DNA of 64,000 bases from Medicago truncatula (Eukaryota; Streptophyta; Magnoliopsida; Fabales; Fabaceae): contig NC_053042.1 in NCBI RefSeq assembly GCF_003473485.1, forward strand, positions 35,244,762-35,308,761, in the 5' to 3' direction. The translations under genes were made by a program, and so were the position numbers. The notes below the pieces were generated by a model. It saw nothing but the letters and a program-made list of their open reading frames with translations, did not search any database and had not been told where the DNA came from. Below, piece by piece: positions 13,161-25,148 of this stretch; position 1 is the first letter of the stretch; every line of letters begins with the position of its first letter.

Positions 13161-13322
13161 GGGTATATAGAAAGAAAGGCAAGAGCACGTTGAAGTGGGG
13201 GGAAGTCTTTTACGTTTGGGCGGGGTGGCCATTAATAAAAGGATGGGATAGGGCATTTTTGTCATTTTAGTATATTCAATAAAATAAAAAGGGTTTAATG
13301 ACAAATAGGATTGTGACACGTG
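13161..13322 (-). promoter_or_regulatory. Putative promoter of the minus-strand Aux/IAA gene
   Basis: Reading the minus strand, a TATATA-type box (CTATATACCC, 13170-13161) lies about 85 bases before the ATG at 13079. A CACGTG G-box is at 13317-13322. A CT-rich leader covers 13080-13120 (GA-rich as read on minus). These are motif matches only. Confidence 0.4.
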
Positions 13323-14199
13323 GAGGAATGTGTGAACAAGACTTGTTTTTCCAACCTTGCTGGGATAGGTAACGACATGGTCATGTTATCTTTCCTATGA
13401 TTGTTCAATACAACAAGTGGAAGTGGGCACCCACTGCCACTGCTGCCTCCTAATTATCTACTTTTCTATTATTTCGACCTACCTACCTAGGGTTTCCACG
13501 TTTCACCAATTTGGTAAATTTTCTTATTCCTCAAAGTTTATCAAAGAAAGCAATCGTGTGTATGCATTCTCTTGTCTCCACTTTCAAAGTACATGGATGT
13601 GTATTTTATTTTATTGTTTAATTTAATTTTCCAACGTCAAATTCACATAACTGTTTTTTAAGGCATTGTTTGATGTGTGTCTTGTATGAATCTTCACGAT
13701 TTTGTCTTTATAAAATGTGTTGAATTGGGTTTAGAAATCAATATGGATCGATGTGGTTTATAACTATCATTGTCTCAATTTTCAAACAATGTAATATTTT
13801 TTAGGTATATCAGAGTAATAACCCCGCAATTGAGGTTAAGGGACAAAAAGGTCTATAAGCTATCATGAATGATGATCAATTTCCACTGCTGACACCAATG
13901 TCAAGTAAGAAATTGCATTGATGTTAGCTTAATGAGTCTACACAAAGTTATATCTCTTAAAATTTTAGTTGGAATAAACTTTTTTCTAGTAAGTATGTTC
14001 AAATTGTATATCTTAATTGATTTGCTATATGAATTAAGGTCACTCTTTTTGTTTTTTGAATTCATTTGATTGACTAGCTTTCAATGTTCTTGCGTTTATA
14101 TCAAGAAATTACTTGTTATGTTTTGAATATGTATATTTTTTTTAAGGAAATATATCTATATTTGTTATCTTATTCATTTGACCCTTGTTTATATATGTG
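13323..14199. other. Intergenic, no gene seen
   Basis: Upstream flank of the minus-strand Aux/IAA gene. I find no coding domain or repeat pair. The GC-richer parts near 13400-13500 may be regulatory, but nothing specific can be shown. Confidence 0.35.
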
Positions 14200-14620
14200 T
14201 ACAATTCACGATGAACAGTGCGTGCCTTTGAACAGTACCAACGAGGTGAACGGCTCTCGCTGAAGAAAAAAACAGACAAAAAATCGTAATGACGGCAGTT
14301 AGGGTTTAGGCAGAAGCAAGACCCCCAAAGTTGGGGGCTTTGATGCCATGTATAAAATAATATTGGTTATATGTGATAATATTATTATGAAGAAAATGAG
14401 TTCATTTTATAGGAGAAAATACAACAGTCAACTCATTTATTTTTAGGAGTGATATAACAATAAATGAGTAACCATAAAAAGGTTACTCCTATTATTTTCA
14501 TCAAATATATCAAAAGGGTATATGTAGGCAGCATTAAAAGTTAAATATATCATTTCAAAAAAAGATAAATGTCAAATATATGAATCAATTTTAATTCTAG
14601 GGTAAATTTCACTATATGAT
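14200..14620 (-). mobile_element. Ty1/copia fragment: leader, primer-binding-like site and LTR piece
   Basis: On the minus strand TACA is followed by TGGCATCAAAGC (about 14352-14339), close to the initiator-Met tRNA primer-binding site TGGTATCAGAGC. Beyond it (14330-14200) is a leader of the kind seen in copia elements. The sequence from 14349 rightward would be the LTR. No gag or pol follows, so this is a truncated relic. LTR limits are not defined. Confidence 0.45.
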
Positions 14621-14624
14621 TTAT

Positions 14625-14716
14625 GGGATAACACTTGGGTGACATAGAGTTGGGTGACACCGATGACATTGGCCAATCACAATGTCACCCAACTCTATAT
14701 CATCAAAGTGCTACCC
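14625..14716. repeat. Hairpin-forming inverted repeat (92 nt)
   Basis: A perfect 16-bp inverted repeat (14644-14659 with 14683-14698; arm ATAGAGTTGGGTGACA) encloses a 23-nt loop. Outside it an imperfect stem continues to 14625 and 14716 (GGGATAACACTTGGGTGAC against GGGTAGCACTTTGATGAT). It could be a tiny foldback element or the stem of an RNA. No coding content. Confidence 0.6.
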
Positions 14717-15375
14717 ATGGTTTATGTCAATTAAAATTTCAATTCAAAGTTTCTTCATATTTTATCCAAATCAATTACCATCTCCATCATCGTGACTTGA
14801 AACACACCCCACCCCTTTTATTCCAATTTCTCTAGATCAATTATCACTTTCTTCTTGCAATTACCATCGATGCCAATCAAAAGGTATCTCCTTCATTCCA
14901 ATTTCATATCTTCAATATCTGATTCAGGTGTCATGTTATTATATGTCTTTTCCGTTTTTGTTATTTCCCTCTGATTTATCATTAATTTTTGTTTATGCAA
15001 TTTAGATTTTCATACTAGATCACCTTGATTCGAGAATCGTATCCAATTACTGACATCGCTTACAAAATCACATCTGATTGTGTTTCTTAGTAGTTGTTTA
15101 ACCGCGGGTTTGGATATGTTGGTGTCAATTTTGCATCCATTGTCTATTTTCATAATCTTACAAGCAAGTAAATATTTTCCATTGTCTTAATGTGGAAATG
15201 ATCTTAGTATCACCATTGTCGGGCATTCAATTAAGTTAGTTTGTTATTTCCCTTACTCTTAAATGCATGTTGTTATGTGGTAGAATTTCAATGTATTTTA
15301 TTGGATTTACTTTACAACATTAGGTTAGTTGATAGTAATCTATTGAGTGTTGTTTCTGTTTTTCAAAAAAACCAT

Positions 15376-15560
15376 CATTAGGTTAGTTGATAGTAATCTA
15401 TTAGGTATTAAACAGAGAGACCCAATGCTCCTTCTATTTTTCTCCTTGTGGTTGAAAGTCTGAGTGGGTTGATTCATCAGGTAGAGTCTTTAAATGTGGT
15501 CAGAGGTTTCTCAATTGGTGATTCTAGGTTAATTATTTCCCTCCTCAAAATGTTTCCCCC
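15376..15560 (+). mobile_element. LINE reverse-transcriptase fragment
   Basis: Plus-strand translation from about 15400 reads IKQRDPMLLLFFS and, after one shift, LSGLIHQVESLNVV..GFSIGDSRLIISLL. This matches the LINE RT block (GLRQGDPLSPFLF .. ADDT region) but stops before the catalytic ADD. It is truncated and frameshifted. Its first 27 bases (15376-15402) repeat 15318-15344 directly, which may mark a local duplication at the insertion edge. Confidence 0.5.
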
Positions 15561-15799
15561 CTATTCTATTAGGCTCGTTTTAAGCTTAAGATCCTATCTT
15601 CTTATATAGTTTCATCATTACTATCTTCTATTGTTTTACGCCACTATCACCAGTTCATGTTTTAGACTCGCCATTACCTTGAGGTAATCACTTCTATTTA
15701 TGCCTAAACGTACTTCCTCATTTAGATATATATTTTAGGGATCCTTACTTTTAATTTACACACTAATAGCTTTATTAAACTCACTATTGCTTTTATAGA

Positions 15800-16982
15800 T
15801 GTGGAAGAGTCCACTAGAGGGATTGTGCTAAAATTTCATTAATAAAGCAGCATGACCCACGTGCGTTAATTCGATCATAACTCAAGTTTTAGAAGTCTAA
15901 AAGGAGTCCCTCCAAATCCACTTGAAAGATGACATCAATATCTACAACTTTCATGAAGACACCTAAATTCAATTCGGAACAGAAAGTTGTGGAAAAGTTG
16001 GTTTTGCCTATGCTTGGGAAGAGTGCACGATTGTGTTGACCCAGAGCCATTGGTAAGATAACATCCATACCAGAGCCATTGGTAAGATAACATCCATATC
16101 TATAACTTTCATGAAGACACCTAAGCTTGATTCAGAGCAGAAAGTGGTCAAAAAAGTGATTTTCTTATGGTTCGGAAAAGTGCACGGTCGTGCGTCTCAA
16201 AGTGCACGACCGTGCGTTTTTGAACACACAAAAATGGAAATTTGGCAGAGAAAAACGCACGGTCCATGCGTCTAAAATGCACGGTCGTGTGTTTCAGCTA
16301 GGGCATGCAAAAATCGCAGTTTTCTATGATTTCGTCTTAGGGGACCTTCCCAAACTCTGTTTTTCGACCCTAAACTCGCCAAACTCGCCCCAAATCATCA
16401 CCCTAAGGTTACCCTATCATTCCAACACTAATTCTCCATTAACCTATCCGATTATCTAATATTTTTAAGGCTATAGACTAAATTCAAAACCCTAAACTAG
16501 ATTTTCTCAATTCTAATCTTTCAACATCATCATCATGTACCTACATCGTTATTTTCTCATCGAAATTCACATAATATCAACATTAACATCTATAGAGTTC
16601 AAACAACCCCCATCATAGAATAGGTACCCTAAAGTGAAAGGAATCTCACGCTTACCTCAAATTCTCCGAAAATGCGGAGCTTGACTCTCTTCTCCTTAGC
16701 TAGGGTTTCCTTCTCTTCTTTCTTCTCATCTTTCCTTTTCTCCGGTTCCACGAGAGTGTTTATTCTGATTTTCTATCTCTCTATTTATAATAGAGAATTG
16801 GGCTATTCACCTATTATAATTTTACTTCTTCATCCCCCACTTACTTTATTACTTCTACTCTGCACCTCCCACTTCTATTTTCTAATCATATTAATCCTCA
16901 CCACCTATCAACTATGATAATAAATAAAACTTCTTCTATTTAACCTTATTAATTTAATCAAATAGAAATTCGGGATGTTACA
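15800..16982 (-). mobile_element. LTR of a Ty3/gypsy chromovirus-type retrotransposon
   Basis: On the minus strand the LTR begins TGTAACATCCCGAATTTC at 16982, a start typical of Tekay-type chromoviruses. Just before it (16998-16983) is a purine-rich CTTTAAGTGGAGGAGAGT, the polypurine tract, preceded by TCGAGGACGAAAATCC from the end of the internal region. Inside the LTR a minus-strand TATAAATAG box lies near 16795-16785. The far (3') end of the LTR is not sharply visible; 15800 is a guess. The LTR contains a 29-bp tandem duplication (16042-16070 and 16071-16099) and a diverged repeat of about 100 bp with a 158-bp offset (15933 and 16091). Confidence 0.6.
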
Positions 16983-17400
16983 ACTCTCCTCCACTTAAAG
17001 GATTTTCGTCCTCGAAAATTACCTGAAGGTGACCGCTTTGGATAAAACCCCCTTCACATTAACGTCTTATGTTTATCTATCAAACACACATTTCACCAAT
17101 GATTATCATCCCATATCACAGCTCATCTAAACTATGTCTTTAATTAGATACAATTCACTCACTCATAACTAAACTAAAAAGATCAAACTGAAAGTTCTCA
17201 ACCCATATTATCATCCTACCCTGCTAAGTACCAATACCAAGCTCGTGCCTCTTAATCCTTCAACTTATAACTAGCACCCATCTAATCCTGAGGAGTAGTG
17301 GTACCACTGTATTCTATATTGAGCTTTGGATTGAGCAACATGCTATTGTCGATCCGTCTTGGATCCATGTAAATCCTAGGATCTATCAATATATGTGAGA
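16983..17400 (-). mobile_element. Remnant internal region of the same Ty3/gypsy element
   Basis: The polypurine tract (16983-16998) and the adjoining minus-strand sequence to about 17400 look like the untranslated 3' internal region of a chromovirus. I find no integrase or reverse-transcriptase motif beyond it, so the element is truncated or the LTR is nearly solo. Confidence 0.35.
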
Positions 17401-20400
17401 TTATTAACTAGACATTCACTTCCCCATTATACATATGAACTACAAATTAAGATATAGAAAACAATGCACGCCATCAGTTTTATGCTATGTGATTCTGTAG
17501 TAAATTCATGTAGAACTTCGATGAAATAAAATTAAGCAGCAATGTCCATGAAAGAAATATAACATCATATTAAATCGGTATAATTACTGAAAAAGACTAT
17601 TGTTGATCTTCCATGACAAGAGAATTTTTGTTCTGCCGACTATTATATGTGTGTATTGAGTAATGAGTATCTTGACATGTCTTTAAGAATCATCTATAAA
17701 TTTATTTATTTATTTTCATGGGTATGAGTAATTGTCAAAGTTAATGCGTTATTTATTTCTGAAATTGGACACGTCGCCTATTAAGAACCATGGAGTTAGT
17801 AGATTCATGTTCTGTGGCACAAAATCAAATTATGATTTTAACACTATTGTAGTAATTACTAATTACTGCATGCTTCCCACATTATCAATTATGCGTTTGA
17901 TTCAATCTACAAACTTCTAATTTTAGAACTACGTACGTACTTTATGCTTATTTAGAAAGTTAAAAAGTTAATGATGGGATGTGAGGGATGATAAAATATT
18001 ATTATGGGAGTAAAAGGAAATATAGACGTGCAATTATTTGAAAGGAGCACGCTTTACTATTTGTTGTGACACTCTGCATATATATAGGTAGATGATATGT
18101 TTGCTGCTTCTGAATTGCATGAACACATGTTGAGTCCAAAATGCTCTATGTCCCCTTAAACACTATTGCTAACCGCAAACAAAGTTGCACAATGATGAGT
18201 ACTCTTGTTTAGTCATAAGTCTAAACAAAATTGATTTAGGGTTAGTTTGGATTTGCTTATTTTTAAGCTTATACAAATGAATCAACTTTTATGTATTATT
18301 CATTGGTTCGTTAAGGTAGATTATGAAAAACATCTTATGACCAAACATAAAATGCTATTTGACACTTGATGCATGTTTTAGCACTGATGAACTCTCCGAA
18401 CCCAACTCATCTGAACTTTTTATTAGAAAAATAATTATGGTTAAAAAATCTACACTTTGTAGCTCATTGTTTAGAGACACAATGGAGACACTTTATTTTT
18501 AGCTAGATTATTTTTTTATGCATTTATGTTGTACAAAATTTTACACATTCATTTAATAAAATTACACCATAATATATTTATTTCACGTCAAATATAATTT
18601 TATTAACGAAAGTCTGACAATAAATAAAAGGTCAAGACTTCATAAATATAAGGCTGAGTCTATTTAATTCACATGCAATATGAATTATAAAGATCATGTT
18701 TGCGTGAGTAATTGACAACTTGGCTAGCCTCATACATGACATGTAGAAAATTTAAACTGTGAAAGCAAAACATTAAAATTAGGTCATGTGTACTTTTCAA
18801 AAATTTAATAAGTATTTGCATTAATGTTTATAATATTATGGCAATATCTCTACGCAAAGTGGATTTTTTAACAAACCATTAATTAAATATTAATTTTAAA
18901 GCAAAAAATACATAAAAGTTCATTTTTAATTCATGTTTTGTTAAAAAAAATTAATACTTTTTTTAAATTCTTATAATATTATAAACATGACTATGAAAAA
19001 ATTTCAGATTTCAAATGATACACATAAATTTACTTAAAAACAATGACCACAAGTTGTGATAAAAAAAACTTTAGAGATTTAAACGAAAAATTATTTATAA
19101 AGTTAAAAAACATATTCAAACCTAATAAATAATGTGAACTTGTTTTGGTTTGATAAATTGTAGAAATATGTCATCTCAAATAAGAAGTTTCATGTGGAGG
19201 GGAATGAGAGAAGTATACTAATAAGGATTAAGCATGCAAAGTGGATACCAAAAATGGTGTGACAATTGATTTCTCTGCTGCACTTTTCTCCCTTTATTTC
19301 CCCCTAATTTGGTATTGGCATGGAAGGGTTGAAGTAAGAGGGACCCAGCACCATGTGGTAGGATTCATTGGCTAACTAGAGCTGTGGGACCCATAAAAGA
19401 AGGCATGTGAGTGTGCTGAACTTATGTAGGCTTAAGGGGTCAAACCCTATCCCATGTGCGCCGCTGCAGGACACCCCACTAAACTGACCTCCTCCTTTTT
19501 CCTCTCCCACTTACTATCATACTCCCTCCTTTTCTTTCTTTAATTTAAGGATCAAAATAGTAGAAAAAATAAATCAAAGTCTCATCTTAGATTATCTCTA
19601 ATATCAAATTAGGTTAGGTTAATTTAAAAAAAAAAAAATTGTATATGCTCACAAATTTAATCAACATATAACAATTTTTGAAGTATCATTTTTATTTATA
19701 ATTCAAATTCTAAATGTTTATAATTCATATTCTAAAAGGAGTGATAGGTTCTATAATTTCGACAAATATAGAAAAATTATATGGTACCTTTTGAAAACAT
19801 TATCCTATACTATTTCTCTACTAGACTGAAATCTTTTACTAAGTACATTTACGACTACACATGTTTGATTTATATTTCCAAAACATAATTTTTTTCATAT
19901 GGATTTTTTAAAATATGTATTTAGAACACTTATTAGCATGATTTAATTTTTTAATCTAATTAATCCTATTTTCTTTTCTCTTTCACTCTTCATGGTTTAA
20001 CAAGGCTTTCTACAATTTCATTTATTTTATTCTTTTCTTAGTCTAATTTTGACTCTTTACGTCAATTGTTTTTGTTAAAAATCTGTTTTGTAGAAAATGC
20101 TGCAACACTTAAAACATTGAAGAGAACAATGAGGATGCATGTTGAACACCAAAGCTTGTATTTTCACACTAACTTTTAGGTTCGATTCGCTCCACCAATA
20201 AAATATATTGAGTGCAAATGGCATGATAAGGGAATCCCTTTCAGGTTACTTTGGATGTTTTAATGTTATTTGCACAAGAATAAATAGTGTATCTTTCGAT
20301 AATAATTTACTGAAGAATGTTTCCTACACTTCACTCATGCATTAGAGACGAGTAGAATGATTTAGAGTAAGAAAATGGAAGAGAATAAGGCTATGAAACT

Positions 20401-22705
20401 TGCTAGTTCGTCTTATGCATTTTGATGGATACCAATAATGTATTTATAACACATGATACACCACTTCACATATGAGAAAGCAACCTTTCACCCAGAGTTG
20501 CAATTCTTTGAAATCAGAACCAAGAAATGTATTAGCTCACTTACATTTATGTAATAGCAATGAAACAATACATTTCAATCAAATTTATGAACAGTTACAA
20601 CCATTGGAACCCAAAATACAAGAAAAATCGCAGAAAACACATGTTTTCAGATTGCACAGAAACACACCTGGCGCTTTCATCGTCGACGCTCAGCTCTGCC
20701 TAGCGCTTGTATGAGAGCTTAGCTCCAGTCCTTAGCGTCCATAAACAGAGAATCATCGTCCGAACTTAATTCTCTAACGTGCAACACTGTGTTTTGATCA
20801 TTTCATTGTGTTTTTACATCATGTAATTGGTCTTGGGTTTTTTCAATAAATCTAAAATGATTCCATTATTTTGAAAATGACTCACAGTTTCTCATTTGAC
20901 ATCCTCCATTTTCTTTGTTTCTCCAATAATTTATTAATTTGTCATGATATATCAAGTCTTCTTCTATATAGTATATTTTTCAATGATCTTTCATTTTAAT
21001 TAAAATAAATAAACAATCAATTTAGTCATTAAATTATAACTCTCACTTCAATTTATCTCTAAAATATAAACATAATAAGTTGTCTCTAAACTATTAAATC
21101 TTTCTGTTTAGTCCATGCTATTAAGATGTTAGAGATCAAATCAGATATTTATATACTTTCAAGATTAAATTGACGGATTTCATATAATTATATAATTTAG
21201 GGACTAAATTAGAGAAAAAATAATAATTCATATAATTATAATTATATAATTTGGAGACTAAATTAAAGAAAAATAATATTCTTTTGAGAACTCAATTGAT
21301 GATTTATATAAACTAAAACTCATAAACTACTTTGAGTTAGTTTATTTTATAAAAAAAATCATTACTGAAGAGCATCTTTAATGATTAAATTTTAAAAGAT
21401 ACGATAGAATGCATTATGGAACTTCTCATAGATGCTCTAATGACCACAAGCATCTTCATATATAGTCTTCAGCACAAAGACTTTGGTGGTTGGAGAGGGA
21501 AATGCTATAACATAAGAATGTAGACAAAAAACAGACGTATTTTACATTTTGTTGATGTTGAAAATAATTGTTCAATGATTATTGATCTTGGATATTGTCA
21601 ATTTATTCGCAGGTCGGTGGTTTAAAAACACAACAAGAGATCTATATAAAAATAGAGGTCAGAGTGTTAGACTATACTATGACCTTAGTGGGATTTTGTA
21701 TTATGGTCTAGAATATAGCAGAAATTAAAAACCGAAAATCAAAAGGTGGTTAGTTAGTTACATTAAACTTAGTGATGCTGAAAAAAAATATTCTCTCCAT
21801 TTTTTAAGAGAGAATAAGAAAATAGAGAATTTCAATATTAAAAGTTTTGTCTACATTTCTAAAATGATTCCATAAGTCAATCATAAAACATTTATATGTT
21901 TATAAATTTCGTAATATAATTCGACTAAATTTTCAATTTGTCCTGTAAAATCGTAAAGGATGGATATATATTTTAACACTTTGAATTTGCTAATAGATAA
22001 AGAAAATTCTAATTTTAAATGACGTCGATCACACGGTTCTTCTGTTAACTTGTGTCGTTAAGGGCGTGATGTTAATTTTAATTGTTTATGTAACAAGAGT
22101 GCCACTAAGCAAAATCAATGCCACGTAATTAATAAAGACTAATTTGCTTGATGGATGAAAGAAATTGAAAACAAATTTTGCTCTTCAATGGTAACATTTT
22201 CTTCAATATAGTGATGTTTTCATCCTGTTCAACGATGTCTTCCTTATCTTTAATAGTGTTCAATATATATAAGATAATATGATGAGTGAGGATTTTTATT
22301 TGCTAAAAGTAGACAAATCAAAGCAACAAGAAGTTATTCTTCTTCCTCCACGGATGAACTCATGAACTAATGAGCCCTAATTTTCTCAAGTGTTAGTGTG
22401 AGATAAATGTTGTTACTTGAGTAGAAGGAACGTAAGATCTTAGGAAAATAATTCTTCACATTCTATTTACCAAAGATATTTCCTCTTGTGTTTCCACTTG
22501 TTTTTTTTATTTATTTTAACGGCAAAGAGAAATTTTATATGGTATGCTTGTGTATTAGTTTTTGGTTCTTTGGGTGGGTATCTAACATTTTGGTTATAAT
22601 GAAACACATGAATTTGTACAACCTTTGCATCCTCTTAATAAATAATCCTTTATAACATTTTGGTGATAGAGAATGAAGTAGAGAGAAGAGATTTTTTAAA
22701 AATGA
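17401..22705. other. AT-rich intergenic region without genes
   Basis: No domain-bearing ORF is seen over 5.3 kb. A GC-richer 19200-19500 segment and 20640-20760 (a GC-rich island of uncertain origin) stand out. At 21180-21275 two near-identical copies of about 45 bp (around TATATAATTTAGGGACTAAATTA) are in tandem, possibly part of a MITE. The rest is AT-rich filler. Confidence 0.35.
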
Positions 22706-22741
22706 GTGTTGAGTGAGGCTATTTATAGCAAAAAAAAAACT

Positions 22742-23247
22742 GCTAGTTGGACATTTGCGTCTTTCAAGGGCGACACAAATATAAAATTAAAAATTTTCTC
22801 CCGCTCAAAATTTGTGGTGGAAATGCCGCAAATTTGGACATTTGCGTCGGCCTTCAACTTGACGCAAAGTCAATTCCAAAATTCATCAACCCAGTATTTG
22901 CGACAGATTTTTCTGCCGCAAAGTCTATTTTATCATGTTGAAATTTGCGTCAACTTTCACTTTGACGTAAATTCAAAATTTAAAAAAATTTCTCTGCCTT
23001 TGTGGCGGAATTGTTCCGCCTCAAATTTCATTTTTATCAAGCCAGACCTTGTGTGAGCCTTATTTTCGCCGCAAATATTTGCAGCGCTTTTGCCGCAAAT
23101 GTCTGTGACAGTTTTCTCGCCACAAGTAACAAAATTCCACCACTTATGGTATTTTGTCTGCCGCAAATGCTATAATCTACCGCAAATTTGTGTCGGAATG
23201 CAGGCCACCGTAAAGCCTTGCTACTAATTCAAGGATTTCTTGTAATA
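22742..23247. mobile_element. CACTA-type transposon end with subterminal TTTGCG/CGCAAA repeats
   Basis: This 0.5-kb block holds at least ten copies of TTTGCGTC / GCCGCAAA-like motifs in both orientations, the pattern of En/Spm (CACTA) subterminal repeats. It finishes at 23236-23247 with TTTCTTGTAATA, near the expected terminus TTTCTTGTAGTG. The opposite CACTA end and a transposase are not present. The terminus is decayed. Confidence 0.45.
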
Positions 23248-23289
23248 ATAATATCTCAGTAAAATTTCTTGGAGTATCAGGACTTTTGT

Positions 23290-24110
23290 GGTGCTAAGAA
23301 TTTTCATACCAAGAAAATATGCAAGCTTAACAAGTTCTATCATTTCAAATTCTAACTTCATTCTTGCTTTGAAGTCATCTAATTCTTGTGCAATTCAACC
23401 AGTCACCATAAGGGCATATGAATATAAGTATATCATCAGTAGACTTGCTTTTTTTCCCTTTCACGTACACACCATGTTTTGCATTGCAGTTTTTGAAACT
23501 TAGTTCCAAAAAAAGTTTGTTCTTTTGTTCCAAACCCTTGGTGCTTGTTTTAGGCCATACACTTTCTTATGCAACCTATATTCTCTATCTTCTTTCCGTT
23601 TTATAAAAAAGTCAGACGGTTGTGTAACAGACCCAATTTCCTCTAAGGGACCATTTAAAAAGGTTGATTTGGCATCTAAATGGTATAGGGGCCAAGCTTT
23701 TCTACATGCAACTGCAATGACTAATCTGATAGTTTCATGCCTTCAAACTGGTGAGAATACTTTAGAGTAATCATAGCCTTGTTTTTCCAAGAACCCTTTG
23801 TCCACAAGCTTTGACTTGGGGTTTACTACATTGACTTCAAGATTTATTTTTAGCTTAAATACTTATTTTACATCAATTTCCTCCTTATTACTTGGTAACT
23901 TATTCAGCTTCCAAGTTTGTTTCCTCCTTATTGAAGCTTGGTTTTTCAAAGATGTTTTGCCATCTAATGGCTCAACATCTACAAGCATTACAAAATGTAT
24001 TAACTCACCAAAATTGTCTACTTGATAATCATGAACTAGTTCAAAATTTGCTGGTCTCTCAGGAAGTTGTTTGTTTCTATGTAGTCTAACATTCACATCG
24101 TGATCCTCAT
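23290..24110 (-). pseudogene. Ty1/copia reverse-transcriptase fragment
   Basis: On the minus strand 24096-23863 encodes LPERPANFELVHDYQV .. EIDVK, the segment just before copia RT. Continuing to about 23290, the frames give VDKGFLEKQGYDYSKVFSPV, RLVIAVAC, AWPLYHLDAKSTFLNGPLEE and YRLHKKVYGLKQAPRVWN, in the canonical order of Ty1/copia reverse transcriptase. Stops and shifts break the frame. It is truncated before the YVDD active site. Confidence 0.75.
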
Positions 24111-24229
24111 ATGAGTTTGACTATCCACTCACAACTTCAGTGTTAGTGAGGTCTTCATTATTATCTTCATTAATGCACTTCAAAAAAGTTTGAAGCATAT
24201 TGTGCAAGACTGAGAATAATACGTGAAGT

Positions 24230-24545
24230 CAAACTTACTACACGCTCAACACATGGTCTTGTTTAGAGGAGAAATAGAAGTGAGCTAGACATGGAAACAA
24301 GTATGTTAAAGCAGAAGAAGTTGCCACGTGAATTATAGGGAGAAGCAGTGATCACTGCAACTTAAATCTTGAAAAAATGTCCTAATAAGAAGTTGAAGAC
24401 AATGGTTCATGAGAAAGGGTGGTTAGAAGGAAAGCATGATGTCACTCATATTTTAGAGTATTTGATTCTTTATGCTATGAGAACATACCAGATGCTAAGA
24501 GAAATAAATTGGAAGACAAGAGTGAACCAATTATTCTACATCTTT
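24230..24545 (+). pseudogene. Ty1/copia integrase fragment, inverted relative to its neighbours
   Basis: Plus-strand reading gives MLKQKKLPREL, GEAVITATYILKKCPNKKL and, after a shift, KHDVTHLRVFG-like and PDAKRNKLEDKS-like pieces. This is the C-terminal half of copia integrase (LPREFWGEA .. LNRCPTK). The flanking RT (left) and gag (right) both read on the minus strand, so this segment has been inverted in place or belongs to a nested second element. Confidence 0.65.
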
Positions 24546-24601
24546 TTTCTTGAATTGTTGCATTGAAGCATTTAGAATAATTCATATTGCATTCTCAATG
24601 A

Positions 24602-24874
24602 CTATAATCGAACCCTCTTCACCTTTGCATCACCACCAAAATTCATAAGTGTGTCCCACATAGCCTTTGAGCTATATGCATCAACAGTTTTCTCGAACAC
24701 CTTGTTATCTACACATTGATGAATATATAATAAGGTCTTGAAGTCTTTCTTATTTGCATCTTTATGCGAATTTCTTAGAGCTTTTGTCAGCTTTACAGGG
24801 AGCGCTTCAACAGTGGACAACTTCAAGAACCTCTTGCAAGCCGAAGATCTCGCCTTCTTTTTTTTTTTATCCAT
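24602..24874 (-). pseudogene. Ty1/copia gag fragment
   Basis: The 90-codon minus-strand frame contains FKTLLYIHQCVDNKVFEKTV and KAMWDTLMNFGGDAKVKRVR, the conserved gag block of copia elements (UBN2 family, AKEAWDTL..F.G..KVK). It is open but lacks the downstream zinc knuckle and protease, so it is a fragment. Confidence 0.75.
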
Positions 24875-24896
24875 CTATCCCAGTTCTAAAGAACTT

Positions 24897-24966
24897 GTTG
24901 ATTTGCTCAGAAATTACTGTTACCACTCATGGTTGATTTGCTCAGAAATTACTATTACCACTCATG
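24897..24966. repeat. 35-bp tandem duplication
   Basis: Two adjacent 35-bp units (24897-24931, 24932-24966; starting GTTGATTTGCTCAG) differ at one base. They lie between the copia gag fragment and the primer-binding-like site. Confidence 0.8.
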
Positions 24967-25016
24967 GCTAATTGCTCATCAATTGCCCGAATAGTGTAAT
25001 CTCTATGATACCAATA

Positions 25017-25139
25017 TGTTAGGGATGAATATGATTGGTTGAGAGGGAAAGTATTGTAATTTAGATAAGAGAATTAAATGTGAAAGATTATATTAAATTT
25101 TACTTCAAAATGATGCATTTATACTCCTAGTGTGAAGGT
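25017..25139 (-). mobile_element. Ty1/copia 5' LTR end, interrupted by the Mutator-like element
   Basis: On the minus strand the LTR ends CATCCCTAACA (25027-25017) and is followed by ATTGGTATCATAGAG (about 25014-25000), which matches the initiator-Met primer-binding site. Gag follows at 24874. The rest of the LTR is cut at 25139 by the 5.7-kb element and probably resumes at 30875. A minus-strand TATAAATGC box is near 25124-25116. Confidence 0.55.
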
Positions 25140-25148
25140 GAGAAAAAC
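25140..25148. repeat. 9-bp target-site duplication (left) of the Mutator-like element
   Basis: GAGAAAAAC, identical to 30866-30874. A 9-bp duplication is the signature of Mutator-superfamily insertion. Confidence 0.9.
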
